This document shows positions 27,201 through 42,200 of a DNA stretch of 64,000 nt, in pieces. This DNA is from Ridgeia piscesae (lineage: Eukaryota; Annelida; Polychaeta; Sabellida; Siboglinidae), in assembly GCA_025642075.2 (NCBI GenBank), contig JAODUO010000577.1, positions 244,001 through 308,000 of the forward strand, read 5' to 3'. Every line of letters starts with the position of its first letter. The stretch's first letter is position 1. The notes under the pieces are model-generated. The model was not told the DNA's origin, searched no databases, and saw only the letters and a program-made list of their open reading frames with translations. The position numbers were made by a program, and so were the translations under genes.

Positions 27201-30200
27201 GCCGAGTGTAGACATAGTTGCCTCATGAGGTTACTTCTGTTTCCCAGGCCGAGTGTAGACATTGTTGCCTCATGAGGTTACTTCTGTTTCTCAGGCCAAG
27301 TGTAGACATTGTTGCCTCATTAGGCTACTTCTGTTTCTCAGGCCGAGTGTAGACATTGTTGCCTCGTGAGGTTACTTCTGTTTTCCCAGGCCGAGTGTAG
27401 ACATTGTTGCCTCATGAGGTTACTTCTGTTTCTCAGGCCAAGTGTAGACATTGTTGCCTCATGAGGTTACTTCTGTTTCCCAGGCCAAGTGTAGACATAG
27501 TTGCCTCGTGAGGTTACTTCTGTATCCCAGGCTGAGTGTAGACATTGTTGCCTCATGAGGTTACTTCTGTTTCTCAGGCCAAGTGTAGACATAGTTGCCT
27601 CATGAGGTTACTTCTGTTTCCCAGGCCGAGTGTAGACATTGTTGCCTCGTGAGGTTACTTCTGTTTCTCAGGCCAAGTGTAGACATTGTTGCCTCATTAA
27701 GCTACTTCTGTTTCTCAGGCCGAGTGTAGACATTGTTGCCTCGTGAGGTTACTTCTGTTTCCCAGGCCGAGTGTAGACATTGTTGCCTCATGAGGTTACT
27801 TCTGTTTCTCAGGCCAAGTGTAGACATTGTTGCCTCATGAGGTTACTTCTGTTTCCCAGGCCAAGTGTAGACATAGTTGCCTCGTGAGGTTACTTCTGTA
27901 TCCCAGGCTGAGTGTAGACATTGTTGCCTCATGAGGTTACTTCTGTTTCTCAGGCCAAGTGTAGACATAGTTGCCTCATGAGGTTACTTCTGTTTCCCAG
28001 GCCGAGTGTAGACATTGTTGCCTCGTGAGGTTACTTCTGTTTCCCAGGCCGAGTGTAGACATTGTTGCCTCATGAGGTTACTTCTGTTTCTCAGGCCAAG
28101 TGTAGACATTGTTGCCTCATGAGGTTACTTCTGTATCCCAGGCTGAGTGTAGACATTGTTGCCTCATGAGGTTACTTCTGTTTCTCAGGCCAAGTGTAGA
28201 CATAGTTGCCTCATGAGGTTACTTCTGTTTCCCAGGCCGAGTGTAGACAGTTGCCTCATGAGGTTACTTCTGTTTCTCAGGCCAAGTGTAGACATTGTTG
28301 CCTCATTAAGCTACTTCTGTTTCTCAGGCTGAGTGTAGACATTGTTGCCTCGTGAGGTTACTTCTGTTTCCCAGGCCGAGTGTAGACATTGTTGCCTCAT
28401 GAGGTTACTTCTGTTTCTCAGGCCAAGTGTAGACATTGTTGCCTCATGAGGTTACTTCTGTTTCCCAGGCCAAGTGTAGACATAGTTGCCTCGTGAGGTT
28501 ACTTCTGTATCCCAGGCTGAGTGTAGACATTGTTGCTTCATGAGGTTACTTCTGTTTCTCAGGCCAAGTGTAGACATAGTTGCCTCATGAGGTTACTTCT
28601 GTTTCCCAGGCCGAGTGTAGACATTGTTGCCTCGTGAGGTTACTTCTGTTTCCCAGGCCGAGTGTAGACATTGTTGCCTCATGAGGTTACTTCTGTTTCT
28701 CAGGCCAAGTGTAGACATTGTTGCCTCATGAGGTTACTTCTGTATCCCAGGCTGAGTGTAGACATTGTTGCCTCATGAGGTTACTTCTGTTTCTCAGGCC
28801 AAGTGTAGACATAGTTGCCTCATGAGGTTACTTCTGTTTCCCAGGCCGAGTGTAGACATTGTTGCCTCATGAGGTTACTTCTGTTTCTCAGGCCAAGTGT
28901 AGACATTGTTGCCTCATGAGGTTACTTCTGTTTCCCAGGCCAAGTGTAGACATAGTTGCCTCGTGAGGTTACTTCTGTATCCCAGGCTGAGTGTAGACAT
29001 TGTTGCCTCATGAGGTTACTTCTGTTTCCCAGGCCAAGTGTAGACATAGTTGCCTCGTGAGGTTACTTCTGTATCCCAGGCTGAGTGTAGACATTGTTGC
29101 CTCATGAGGTTACTTCTGTTTCTCAGGCCAAGTGTAGACATAGTTGCCTCATGAGGTTACTTCTGTTTCCCAGGCCGAATGTAGACATTGTTGCCTCGTG
29201 AGGTTACTTCTGTTTCCCAGGCCGAGTGTAGACATTGTTGCCTCATGAGGTTACTTCTGTTTCTCAGGCCAAGTGTAGACATTGTTGCCTCGTGAGGTTA
29301 CTTCTGTTTCCCAGGCCGAGTGTAGACATTGTTGCCTCATGAGGTTACTTCTGTTTCTCAGGCCAAGTGTAGACATTGTTGCCTCATGAGGTTACTTCTG
29401 TATCCCAGGCTGAGTGTAGACATTGTTGCCTCATGAGGTTACTTCTGTTTCTCAGCCAAGTGTAGACATTGTTGCCTCATGAGGTTACTTCTGTATCCCA
29501 GGCTGAGTGTAGACATTGTTGCCTCATGAGGTTACTTCTGTTTCCCAGGCCAAGTGTAGACATAGTTGCCTCATGAGGTTACTTCTGTTTCCCAGGCCAA
29601 GTGTAGACATTGTTGCCTCATGAGGTTACTTCTGTTTCCCAGGCCAAGTGTAGACATAGTTGCCTCATGAGGTTACTTCTGTTTCCCAGGCCGAGTGTAG
29701 ACATAGTTGCCTCATGAGGATACTTGTTTCCCAGGCCAAGTGTAGACATAGTTGCCTCATGAGGTTACTTCTGTTTCCCAGGCCAAGTGTAGACATAGTT
29801 GCCTCATGAGGTTACTGTTTCCCAGGCCAAGTGTAGACATAGTTGCCTCATGAGGTTACTGTGTCCCAGGCCAAGTGTAGACATTGTTGCCTCATGAGGT
29901 TACTTCTGTTTCCCAGGCCAAGTGTAGACATAGTTGCCTCATGAGGTTACTGTTTCCCAGGCCAAGTGTAGACATTGTTGCCTCGTGAGGTTACTTCTGT
30001 TTCCCAGGCCAAGTGTAGACATTGTTGCCTCGTGAGGTTACTTCTGTTTCCCAGGCCAAGTGTAGACATTGTTACCTCATGAGGTTACTTCTGTTTCCCA
30101 GGCCAAGTGTAGACATAGTTGCCTCATGAGGTTACTTCTGTTTCCAAGGCCGAGTGTAGACATAGTTACCTCATGAGGTTACTTCTGTTTCCCAGGCCAA

Positions 30201-33200
30201 GTGTAGACATTGTTGCCTCGTGAGGTTACTTCTGTTTCCCAGGCCAAGTGTAGACATAGTTGCCTCATGAGGTTACTTCTGTTTCCCAGGCCAAGTGTAG
30301 ACATTGTTGCCTCATGAGGTTACTTCTGTTTCCAAGGCCGAGTGTAGACATAGTTACCTCATGAGGTTACTTCTGTTTCCCAGGCCAAGTGTAGACATTG
30401 TTGCCTCGTGAGGTTACTTCTGTTTCCCAGGCCGAGTGTAGACATTGTTGCCTCATTAGGCTACTTCTGTTTCCCAGGCCGAGTGTAGACATAGTTGCCT
30501 CGTGAGGCTACTTCTGTTTCCCAGGCCGAGTGTAGACATAGTTGCCTCATTAGGTTACTTCTGTTTCCCAGGCGGAGTGTAGACATAGTTGCCTCGTGAG
30601 GTTACTTCTGTTTCCCAGGCCGAGTGTAGACATAGTTGCCTCATGAGGTTACTTCTGTTTCCCAGGCCAAATGTAGACATTGTTGCCTCATGAGGTTACT
30701 TATGTTTCCCAGCCCAAGTGTAGACGTGTGGCAGAACATTGCAGACTTGTGTAACGTTCTCAAGAACGTTGACATAAACCACGTGAAACTGTATCGACAG
30801 AAGAAAGAGGGTGAGTAGATTCAGTGGTCGCTGCATGTAGACATGTAGTAAGCTGATCATCCAGCAGTCTGACATCCTTCAAGCCTGATTAGGTTCCTAA
30901 GTGCTCTAAAAGTTGACTGAAATTTATACATTTAGTGACAGTGCACAATCTTCTGAAATTGTCTTTACAGCAGCCACCGTACATACACTCCAGGGACCTG
31001 TGTAGTCTGTGTGTCTGTAGACAGACAGCTCATAAAGACACAACTATCTGTCTGTCTTCAGGACTGGCAGCTGATTGGCCAACTGATAAGACAGGTTGAA
31101 TTTAGACGAGGTTACTGCGACGAACCAACCGGCACCCAGTATCATTGGCACAACCAAATATGAAACAAATCAACTAAGTGTATTAAATGAATGACACAAA
31201 GCACACTTGTTTGTGATTGTAAAAACCTCCACTGGTCAGTAATGGCTGTGATTGATGTGAGTGACCTTGACATGTGTCGTTTACACGCTAACAGACACAC
31301 AGTTTTATTAATTCAAGGCTGACATAATTTATCTTGTTAGGAAAAAAGGCAGTCGCCTGTTTGTTTTAAAATGTTTGAAAATTATTTTGTTATTGCTGCA
31401 GTAGTTTTATATCCCAGAAATAGTTTGCATGTTCACGCCAAGATGATAATGTGTGGTATATAGTGTTGTTGGAGGGTTACACTTTCGTGATTTAAAATTC
31501 CAATAAGCTAAAAAATGTATGCAGTTTTTTCATGCATCATATGACAGTGTTATACATGGCACAGTTATCATTACAATGATAGAAAAACATTAAAATCTAC
31601 TGCTGGAACTCCATGTGTCTTTTGAAATATTCATCCCACCAAATTCTCCAAGCATCACACAAAGTTTCAAAAAGTGTAACTCTGGGAACCCTCCCAATGA
31701 GCCTGTTAGATCACATGCAGAATGTCAGCCTAGCAGGACCTGTAAGTGTGTCACGATACATGGCGAGACTCTGTGTGACTGGGACTGACTGGGGACTGGA
31801 CACAAGGTGAGACTCTGTGTGACTGGGGCTGACTGGGGACTGGACACAAGGTGAGACTCTGTGACTGGGGCTGACTGGGGACTGGACACAAGGTGAGACT
31901 CTGTGTGACTGGGGCTGACTGGGGACTGGACACAAGGCGAGACTCTGTGTGACTGGGACTGACTGGGGACTGGACACAAGGTGAGACTCTGTGTGACTGG
32001 GACTGACTGGGGACTGGACACAAGGCGAGACTCTGTGTGACTGGGACTGACTGGGGACTGAACACAAGGTGAGACTCTGTGACTGGGGCTGACTGGGGAC
32101 TGGACACAAGGTGAGACTGTGTGACTGGGACTGACTGGGGACTGGACACAAGGCGAGACTCTGTGTGACTGGGGCTGACTGGGGACTGGACACAAGGCGA
32201 GACTCTGTGTGACTGGGGCTGACTGGGGACTGGACACAAGGAGAGACTCTGTGTGACTGGGACTGACTGGGGACTGACACAAGGTGAGACTCTGTGTGAC
32301 TGGGGCTGACTGGGGACTGGACACAAGGTGAGACTCTGTGTGACTGGGACTGACTGGGGACTGGACACAAGGTGAGACTCTGTGTGACTGGGGCTGACTG
32401 GGGACTGGACACAAGGTGAGACTGTGTGACTGGGACTGACTGGGGACTGGACACAAGGTGAGACTCTGTGTGACTGGGGCTGACTGGGGACTGGACACAA
32501 GGTGAGACTCTGTGTGACTGGGGCTGACTGGGGACTGGACACAAGGTGAGACTCTGTGTGACTGGGACTGACTGGGGACTGGACACAAGGCGAGACTCTG
32601 TGTGACTGGGGCTGACTGGGGACTGGACACAAGGTGAGACTGTGTGACTGGGGCTGACTGGGGACTGGACACAAGGTGAGACTGTGTGACTGGGACTGAC
32701 TGGGGACTGGACACAAGGAGAGACTCTGTGTGACTGGGGCTGACTGGGGACTGGACACAAGGAGAGACTCTGTGTGGCTGGGGCTGACTGGGGACTGGAC
32801 ACAAGGAGAGACTCTGTGTGACTGGGACTGACTGTGGACTGGACACAAGGTGAGACTCTGTGTGACTGGGACTGACTGGGGACTGGACACAAGGTGAGAC
32901 TCTGTGTGACTGGGGCTGACTGGGGACTGGACACAAGGAGAGACTCTGTGTGACTGGGACTGACTGGGGACTGGACACAAGGAGAGACTCTGTGTGACTG
33001 GGGCTGACTGGGGACTGGACACAAGGAGAGACTCTGTGTGACTGGGACTGACTGGGGACTGGACACAAGGAGAGACTCTGTGTGACTGGGGCTGACTGGG
33101 GACTGGACACAAGGCGAGACTCTGTGTGACTGGGACTGACTGGGGACTGGACACAAGGTGAGACTCTGTGTGACTGGGGCTGACTGGGGACTGGACACAA

Positions 33201-36200
33201 GGTGAGACTGTGTGACTGGGACTGACTGGGGACTGGACACAAGGTGAGACTCTGTGTGACTGGGACTGACTGGGGACTGGACACAAGGAGAGACTCTGTG
33301 TGACTGGGGCTGACTGGGGACTGGACACAAGGTGAGACTCTGTGTGACTGGGACTGACTGGGGACTGGACACAAGGCGAGACTCTGTGTGACTGGGACTG
33401 ACTGGGGACTGGACACAAGGTGAGACTCTGTGTGACTGGGGCTGACTGGGGACTGGACACAAGGCGAGACTCTGTGTGACTGGGTCTGACTGGGGACTGG
33501 ACACAAGGTGAGACTCTGTGTGACTGGGACTGACTGGGGACTGGACACAAGGTGAGACTGTGTGACTGGGACTGACTGGGGACTGGACACAAGGTGAGAC
33601 TCTGTGTGACTGGGGCTGACTGGGGACTGGACACAAGGTGAGACTCTGTGTGACTGGGACTGACTGGGGACTGGACACAAGAATAATTCTAACGACTGAT
33701 GACAGTTGTAGCTTCCAACTGATGAATACTAGGAAAATCAGGTCATAAATATCTTGCTTTAAACCTTTCTTATCTTAAATATCCGATTTAATATTGAGTT
33801 ATAGATGCAGGTAGTACACATGATTTTAGGCTGTCTGTCTTTTATGGGATTTGCATTTTACATTGATGTACGTTTTGGTTTCACAACAGATCGATAGTAT
33901 TTATATCTGACAAGTTGTCTAAATGCACATAATCATAACACATGTATACATTTGCCCCAAAACAGGATGTACTGCGCGAAGGATGGCATTCTTCATTACT
34001 AGTTAAGATCGCCAAACATATGTACTAGCCACCGAAACCATGGCAACCACCAAAATAATCGATTAAAATACATGATTTCTGTGATCATTGTTACCAGCAA
34101 AGTGTTCCATTGCTTCTGCTTGTTAGAGGTCATTAACTATAAAACATTATTTGGGGACAGTTCGATTATTGCAACCAAAAACAAAACAAAGTCCTATATG
34201 TTAACTTGGAGAATTTGGCCTTCCTGCCCCCAAGTGCCCCAACCTCGTATTCGAGTGTGACACTTACTTGGCATATACTAGCAAAACTGGCAGAGATGTG
34301 GGTGAACACTGAACACACAGACACAGAACACACTGTTTTATGACACTCATCCAGTGAGTTGTTTGTGTTTGTGTCACTTGTCAGGCTGTGAGTTGGTGGT
34401 GCTGGAGGAAGACGCCATGTTGAGTGGGTTTGTACCTCTGTTGAGTCTGCCACAGACGTCTGTCTACGTCCACTGCACTGTCGACAAGGTTAGTGCATGG
34501 GTCAGTGCATGAGTTAGTGCATGGGTTAGTGCATGGGTCAGTGCATGGGTCAGTGCATGGGTTAGTGCATGGATTAGTGCATGGGTCAGTGCATGGGTCA
34601 GTGCATGGGTTATTGCATGGATTAGTGCATGGATTAGTGCATGGATTAGTGCATGGGTTAGTGCATGGGTTACTGAGTGGGTTAGTGCACGGATTAGTGC
34701 ATGGGTTAGTCCATGGGTTAGTGAGTGGGTTAGTGCATGGGTTAATGCATGGGTTAGTGCATGGATTAGTGCGTGAATTAGTGCATGAGTTAGTGCGTAA
34801 GTTAGTGCATATGTTAGTGCTTGGGTTAGTGTATGGCTTAGTGCATGGATTAGTGCGTGGGTTTATGCATGGGTTAATGTGTGGGTTAGTGTGTAGTTTA
34901 GTGCATGATTTAGTGCATGAGTTAGTGCGGGGATTAGTGCATGGGTTAATGCGTGGGTTAGTGCGTAGTTTAGTGCATGAGGTTGTGCAGGGATTAGTGC
35001 ATGGGTTAGTGTGTGGTTTAGTGCGGGGATTAGTTCATGGGCACAAACTAATTTTCACATGATCACAGTTTTTTGCAGAGCTGTAACTTGAAAAATATAC
35101 ACATCAAATTGATAAGAATGTATGCAGTGGGTGCTAATGATAAGAATGTATGCAGTGGGTGCTAATGATAAGAATGTATGCAGTGGGTGCTAATGATAAC
35201 AATGTATGCAGTGGGTGCTAATGATAACAATGTATGCAGTGGGGGCTAATGATAACAATGTATGCAGTGGGTGCTAATGATAACAATGTATGCAGTGGGT
35301 ACTAATGATAACAATGTATGCAGTGGGTGCTAATGATAACAATGTATGCAGTGGGTGCTAATGATAACAATGTATGCAGTGGGTGCTAATGATGACAATG
35401 TATGCAGTGGGTGCTAATGATAACAACGTATGCAGTGGGTGCTAATGATAACAATGTAAGCTGTGGGCGCTAATGGTAACAATGTATGCAGTGGGTGCTA
35501 ATGATAACAATGTATGCAGTGGGTGCTAATGATAACAATGTAAGCTGTGGGTGCTAATGATAACAATGTATGCAGTGGGTGCTAATGATAACAATGTATG
35601 CAGTGGGTGCTAATGATAACAATGTATGCAGTGGGTGCTAATGATAACAATGTAAGCTGTGGGTGCTAATGATAACAATGTATGCAGTGGGTGCTAATGA
35701 TAACAATGTATGCAGTGGGTGCTAATGATAACAATGTATGCAGTGGGTGCTAATGATAACAATGTATGCAGTGGGTGCTAATGATAACAATGTATGCAGT
35801 GGGTGCTAATGATAACAATGTATGCAGTGGGTGCTAATGATAACAATGTATGCAGTGGGTGCTAATGATAACAATGTATGCAGTGGGTGCTAATGATAAC
35901 AATGTATGCAGTGGGTGCTAATGATAACAATGTATGCAGTGGGTGCTAATGATAACAATGTATGCAGTGGGTGCTAATGATAACAATGTATGCAGTGGGT
36001 GCTAATGATAACAATGTATGCAGTGGGTGCTAATGATAACAATGTATGCAGTGGGTGCTAATGATAACAATGTATGCAGTGGGTGCTAATGATAACAATG
36101 TATGCAGTGGGTGCTAATGATAACAATGTATGCAGTGGGTGCTAATGATAACAATGTAGGCAGTGGGTGCTAATGATAACAATGTATGCAGTGGGTGCTA

Positions 36201-39200
36201 ATGATAACAATGTATGCAGTGGGTGCTAATGATAACAATGTATGCAGTGGGTGCTAATGATAACAATGTATGCAGTGGGTGCTAATGATAACAATGTATG
36301 CAGTGGGTGCTAATGATAACAATGTATGCAGTGGGTGCTAATGATAACAATGTATGCAGTGGGTGCTAATGATAACAATGTATGCAGTGGGTGCTAATGA
36401 TAACAATGTATGCAGTGGGGGCTAATGATAACAATGTATGCAGTGGGTGCTAATGATAACAATGTATGCAGTGGGTGCTAATGATAACAATGTATGCAGT
36501 GGGTGCTAATGATAACAATGTATGCAGTGGGTGCTAATGATAACAATGTATGCAGTGGGTTCTAATGATAACAATGTATGCAGTGGGTGCTAATGATAAC
36601 AATGTAGGCAGTGGGTGCTAATGATAACAATGTATGCAGTGGGTGCTAATGATAACAATGTATGCAGTGGGTGCTAATGATAACAATGTATGCAGTGGGT
36701 GCTAATGATAACAATGTATGCAGTGGGTGCTAATGATAACAATGTATGCAGTGGGTGCTAATGATAACAATGTATGCAGTGGGTGCTAATGATAACAATG
36801 TATGCAGTGGGGGGCTAATGATAACAATGTATGCAGTGGGTGCTAATGATAACAATGTATGCAGTGGGTGCTAATGAGCATAATCTGAGGCTTATCCATG
36901 ATCGAGTTTCTTTTTATGTACATAATATATAATAAAGTAATATTCATTTCAGTGTTATGTATATCCTACATAAATAATACAAATGTGTCCTTTTTACTAT
37001 TTCATCTTTTGCCACCCATATTGTGATTTTATAGTAACATGTTTCATGTTCAGCTTGTACAAAGTCTGCAGCGTCTGTGTGTTGGACGTGGTGTAGTGTA
37101 ATCATAAATATCACAGCTGTTTGGTTTGTTCTTCCAAAATGAGTATGAGCTGCTGTTATTAAGGGGATGACCTTACAGCCAGTATTAATGCCAAGTCTTC
37201 TCAATGTATTGGTATTATGTCTCTTCATTATTTCCCCAGGTATAACATATTGCTGTGAAGTGAGGCATAACACATATAAGACTAACATTTATGATATAAC
37301 AATACACAGTGTGAAATTGGGGAACAAGCTACATACATGTACTAAAATAAAAACATCTAACAATAACACTGCCTTTAAGAAGTTATATAGACATATTACA
37401 TGCAAGAAATATGTATTACTACTGTAATTATATAAACTGAACATGGGAATTGTGTTACATATTTTTATGTATTATGTACGTATTAATCTTATACAATGAC
37501 TGGTTTTCTTCTTATTTTCGTAAAGTTGATGTGTAAATGATTACACACTGTTTGTATCATCTAGTTCTGGGACACTGCGTAAGAAGCAAAGCAATTCAAC
37601 TGTCTCCATTTCCACAAATGCTACATATTGTTACAAAAATATGTACAAGTTGATTGTGGAAATAAAACATTCATTCCTTCATTCATGACGTGACCTGTCT
37701 CCAGGAGATCGCCCGAGACTGCCTGAGGGTCGATAAGCTGCGGTTATTTGGTGACTACCTGTGTGGGGTTGAACCCCCCTTGCTTACGTACAACATCGAC
37801 ACCCATCGCTACATGGCTGTCGCACCCGAGACAGACTCTTCCCTAGGGGGCGACACTGAGCATACTCCGGAACTTGACCGTTCAAAGGTAACCACATGTC
37901 AGTTTTCTGTCCCTCTGATTTGTCCATTACCACTTCTGCACCCTGTGATATTAATATTTGGTATGTGACATATTCATATGACATTTTAATATGTAAATGT
38001 GCCATCTTGGAGGTAGTGCCATTCACTGGGGAAACACGTTTAAATAAATAAATATTCCCGGGGAAAGAGTTTCACACTCCTGACTAAGAGAGCCCTGGGA
38101 AAGGGTTTCTCACTCCTGACTAAGAGAGCCCTGGGAAAGGGTTTCACACTCCTGACTAAGAGAGCCCTGGGAAAGGGTTTCACACTCCTGACTAAGAGAG
38201 CCCTGGGAAAGGGTTTCACACTCCTGACAAAGAGAGCCCTGGGAAAGGGTTTCACACTCCTGACTAAGAGAGCCCTGGGAAAGGGTTTCACACTCCTGAC
38301 TAAGAGAGCCCTGGGAAAGGGTTTCACACTCCTGACTAAGAGAGCCCTGGGAAAGGGTTTCACACTCCTGACTAAGAGAGCCCTGGGAAAGGGTTTCACA
38401 CTCCTGACTAAGAGAGCCCTGGGAAAGGGTTTCACACTCCTGACAAAGAGAGCCCTGGGAAAGGGTTTCACACTCCTGACAAAGAGAGCCCTGGGAAAGG
38501 GTTTCACACTCCTGACTAAGAGAGCCCTGGGAAAGGGTTTCACACTCCTGACTAAGAGAGCCCTGGGAAAGGGTTTCACACTCCTGACTAAGAGAGCCCT
38601 GGGAAAGGGTTTCACACTCCTGACTAAGAGAGCCCTGGGAAAGGGTTTCACACTCCTGACTAAGAGAGCCCTGGGAAAGGGTTTCACACTCCTGACTAAG
38701 AGAGCCCTGGGAAAGGGTTTCACACTCCTGACAAAGAGAGCCCTGGGAAAGGGTTTCACACTCCTGACTAAGAGAGCCCTGGGAAAGGGTTTCACACTCC
38801 TGACTAAGAGAGCCCTGGGAAAGGGTTTCACACTCCTGACAAAGAGAGCCCTGGGAAAGGGTTTCACACTCCTGACTAAGAGAGCCCTGGGAAAGGGTTT
38901 CACACTCCTGACAAAGAGAGCCCTGGGAAAGGGTTTCACACTCCTGACTAAGAGAGCCCTGGGAAAGGGTTTCACACTCCTGACAAAGAGAGCCCTGGGA
39001 AAGGGTTTCACACTCCTGACTAAGAGAGCCCTGGGAAAGGGTTTCACACTCCTGACAAAGAGAGCCCTGGGAAAGGGTTTCACACTCCTGACTAAGAGAG
39101 CCCTGGGAAAGGGTTTCACACTCCTGACTAAGAGAGCCCTGGGAAAGGGTTTCACACTCCTGACTAAGAGAGCCCTGGGAAAGGGTTTCACACTCCTGAC

Positions 39201-42200
39201 TAAGAGAGCCCTGGGAAAGGGTTTCTCACTCCTGACTAAGAGAGCCCTGGGAAAGGGTTTCACACTCCTGACTAAGAGAGCCCTGGGAAAGGGTTTCACA
39301 CTCCTGACAAAGAGAGCCCTGGGAAAGGGTTTCACACTCCTGACAGGTCTGTGTGATGTGTCTAGTGTCGTAGAGACAAAGGTCTGTGTGATGTGTCTAG
39401 TGTCATAGAGACACAAGTCTGTGTGATGTGTCTAGTGTGGTACACTACAGATACTGGGCACCTTGTGGCTCCAGGTTGACATACTAATAGTAATAATAAT
39501 AATAATTGTAAAAGTTCTATAGTGCCTATATCCTTAACAAGGTCAAACTCAGAGGCGCAATAAACAAAATCATTTGGCCAGTCATACACGGGGACAGGCA
39601 AAGATTGTCATTGGAGCATGGAACTATGGGTCTAGGAGAAGGACAACTGTGATTACAAACCTTACAGACCCAGCTCGTTAGCCTGGGCAGGCCGTGGGTC
39701 TAGGAGAAGGAATACTTTTTTTAAACATCACTGGGCGATGAACATCCCTGAAGAATTTAACTGCCAGGATCAAAATCCGATGGCCAGACTTTCTGACCAA
39801 ACTGTGGTTGAAATAAGAGGAAAGACGGATCTCTTCAGCCTGGGATGGCCATCTACCCAGAGAGGAAACTCTGACATAAAGCCCCATGGACTTCACTTCA
39901 TGGCAGTCAAGCTTTGTATTTAAAAGGATGGGGTCAGTTTTGCGCACCCTGCACTCCACCTTAAAGCTCCATTGCGCAGGTGAGAAGGCCACGTCCTCCC
40001 TTAATAACTCACAGGGTAAAGAAAAAATTGCTCCACAGTGCACCGGTTGTCCTAAATTGTCTAAACAAATTCTGCCAAAGAATTATCATAGCAATGAATA
40101 CTGTCGGCTTTGATGGGGACAGAATATCAAAATACCTTGTCCGCTGTCCACACTAAGCAGGTGTCCCCTCATCAGGAGGACTTTGATATGGTAAAACAGT
40201 ACACTGAGGAATGATCCCAGCACGGTGACCGCTTGGCAGATGTATATGTCCACACGTATGTGTATACACTAATATGTCCATATGTAGAAGTGTACACATA
40301 TCCATATGTATGTGTGTATACACATGTACCCGGTATGTCCATAAGTAGATGTGTACACATATATGGCCATATGTATGTGTATATACATATATGTCCAAAT
40401 GTATATCTACACACATACATGTCCATATGTAGATGTGTACACACATATGTCCATATGTAGATGTGTACACACATGTCCATATGTATGTGTGTATACGTAT
40501 CATTATGTATGTACTTGATACAGGTATATTTACACGAAGTTAATTCCTTCGAACATTGTATATTCTCATCTGTATTATATTAAATCTTGTTTAATTGTCT
40601 GATGTCTATGTTCTTGACGCCAGAGTTCTGGCTAAACATTCAGTCATTCACTCATTCAGTCACAGTCAAGTGTGCCTAGTGATGTATTCACTATTGCACT
40701 CATTTGTCCTTTGTCTGTCATCAGGATGAGGATGACGTCATCGTGGTGACATCCGACGGCGATGTCGATGAGCCACACGGTGAAGAGCCGAACATCCGCA
40801 GCCTTCGCTTGCGCAAGATCGAGTTAGAGCGCCACCTGGCGGCACAGACACGTCAGCGAGAAAGCATCAGGGCAGTGCTTGAGGGTGACCAGACAAGCTG
40901 CACCATTGAGCTGGTGATTCGACCGCGTGTCCTTGTGCCGGACACAAACTGCTTTATCGACCACCTGGTGGGAATTCGGCGACTCGTCGACAGCGCCAGA
41001 TACACTGTAGTTGTCCCCCTAGTGGGTAAGTAGATGGTCCATTTGGTGAATATTTCAAAATGTTTGTGGCGGAATGAAAACTTTTCTGGTGCAGTCACCT
41101 AGCGATGCGTCGAAGAAATATTATATTTTAATGGAAAACAAAAGTCAACGCTTTGGTGATGTGGGCCTAATAGAGTTAATAGAAAGTAACAACTTCCAAC
41201 AACAATAATTGTTTAATGTCGTCAGTTTACCAGAATAAAATGTAGAACACACAGCCATCAAAATTCTATTGAAGCAGCTTGACGTTGCTGAGGCAATCGA
41301 CTTGGTTGGCGTGAACTGTGCATACTAGCTTTTATTTTCTGACCTAACCACGAAAATGAACACGAACAGATGCCAAACGTCTCCTCACAAATCTGACATA
41401 CACATGCATACATTGTGTTACCAAAACAAATCACTTGCAAAGAAAATTCACAAAACAAACGTGCAGATCTGGACTTTTGGTGGCTGTTGGAGGTTGTTTT
41501 TATGGTTGGGTCAATACAACCTGGTCGTCTGACATCCGCACGGTGTGTATGACTATCCCTACAAATCCACTGGACCACTGTCTCAGTTCTGGTCTATTCA
41601 AAGGTTAACATAAACACATCTTACTGATACTGTCTTTCCCTGTACTGTCAATTGTTAGAAGCGTATGAGGAACACTGGCATATTGTAAACCAACATGATT
41701 CATTTTTAATTAACCGCTTGGCTCTCTGTTATGACAGCTGAACCAGCAGTTGGCACCGTGACGTATTACTTTTTCCAAAGTGCAGATAGAAACTGGGTTT
41801 TGATTGGTTTCATCGAACAAGATGGTCATGGTTTCGTTGGTGTCGGTGGTTTTGCTAAATGTTTCCACTTTAAGACCTCTAAAGTCTTTCTGAGTAAACA
41901 GCTGATTTATTCCTTATGTGTGGTTACATTGGTGATTTATTCCTTATGTGTGGTGACATTGGTGATTTATTCCTTATGTGTGGTGACATTGGTGATTTAT
42001 TCCTTATGTGTGGTGACATTGGTGATTTATTCCTTATGTGTGGTGACATTGGTGATTTATTCCTTATGTGTGGTGACATTGGTGATTTATTCCTTATGTG
42101 TGGTTACATTGGTGATTTATTCCTTATGTGTGGTGACATTGGTGATTTATTCCTTATGTGTGGTGACATTGGTGATTTATTCCTTATGTGTGGTTACATT

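Noticed and set aside
26603..30712. CRISPR-like array of regular repeats
   Set aside because: Units are contiguous, without unique spacers, in a eukaryotic intron. It is a tandem repeat.
31711..33680. Three minus-strand open frames of over 620 codons
   Set aside because: All three minus frames are open because the 44-bp unit lacks minus-strand stops. This is a repeat artefact.
38040..39416. 458-codon minus-strand frame with a 12-residue period
   Set aside because: It is produced by the 36-bp array, with no conserved protein features.
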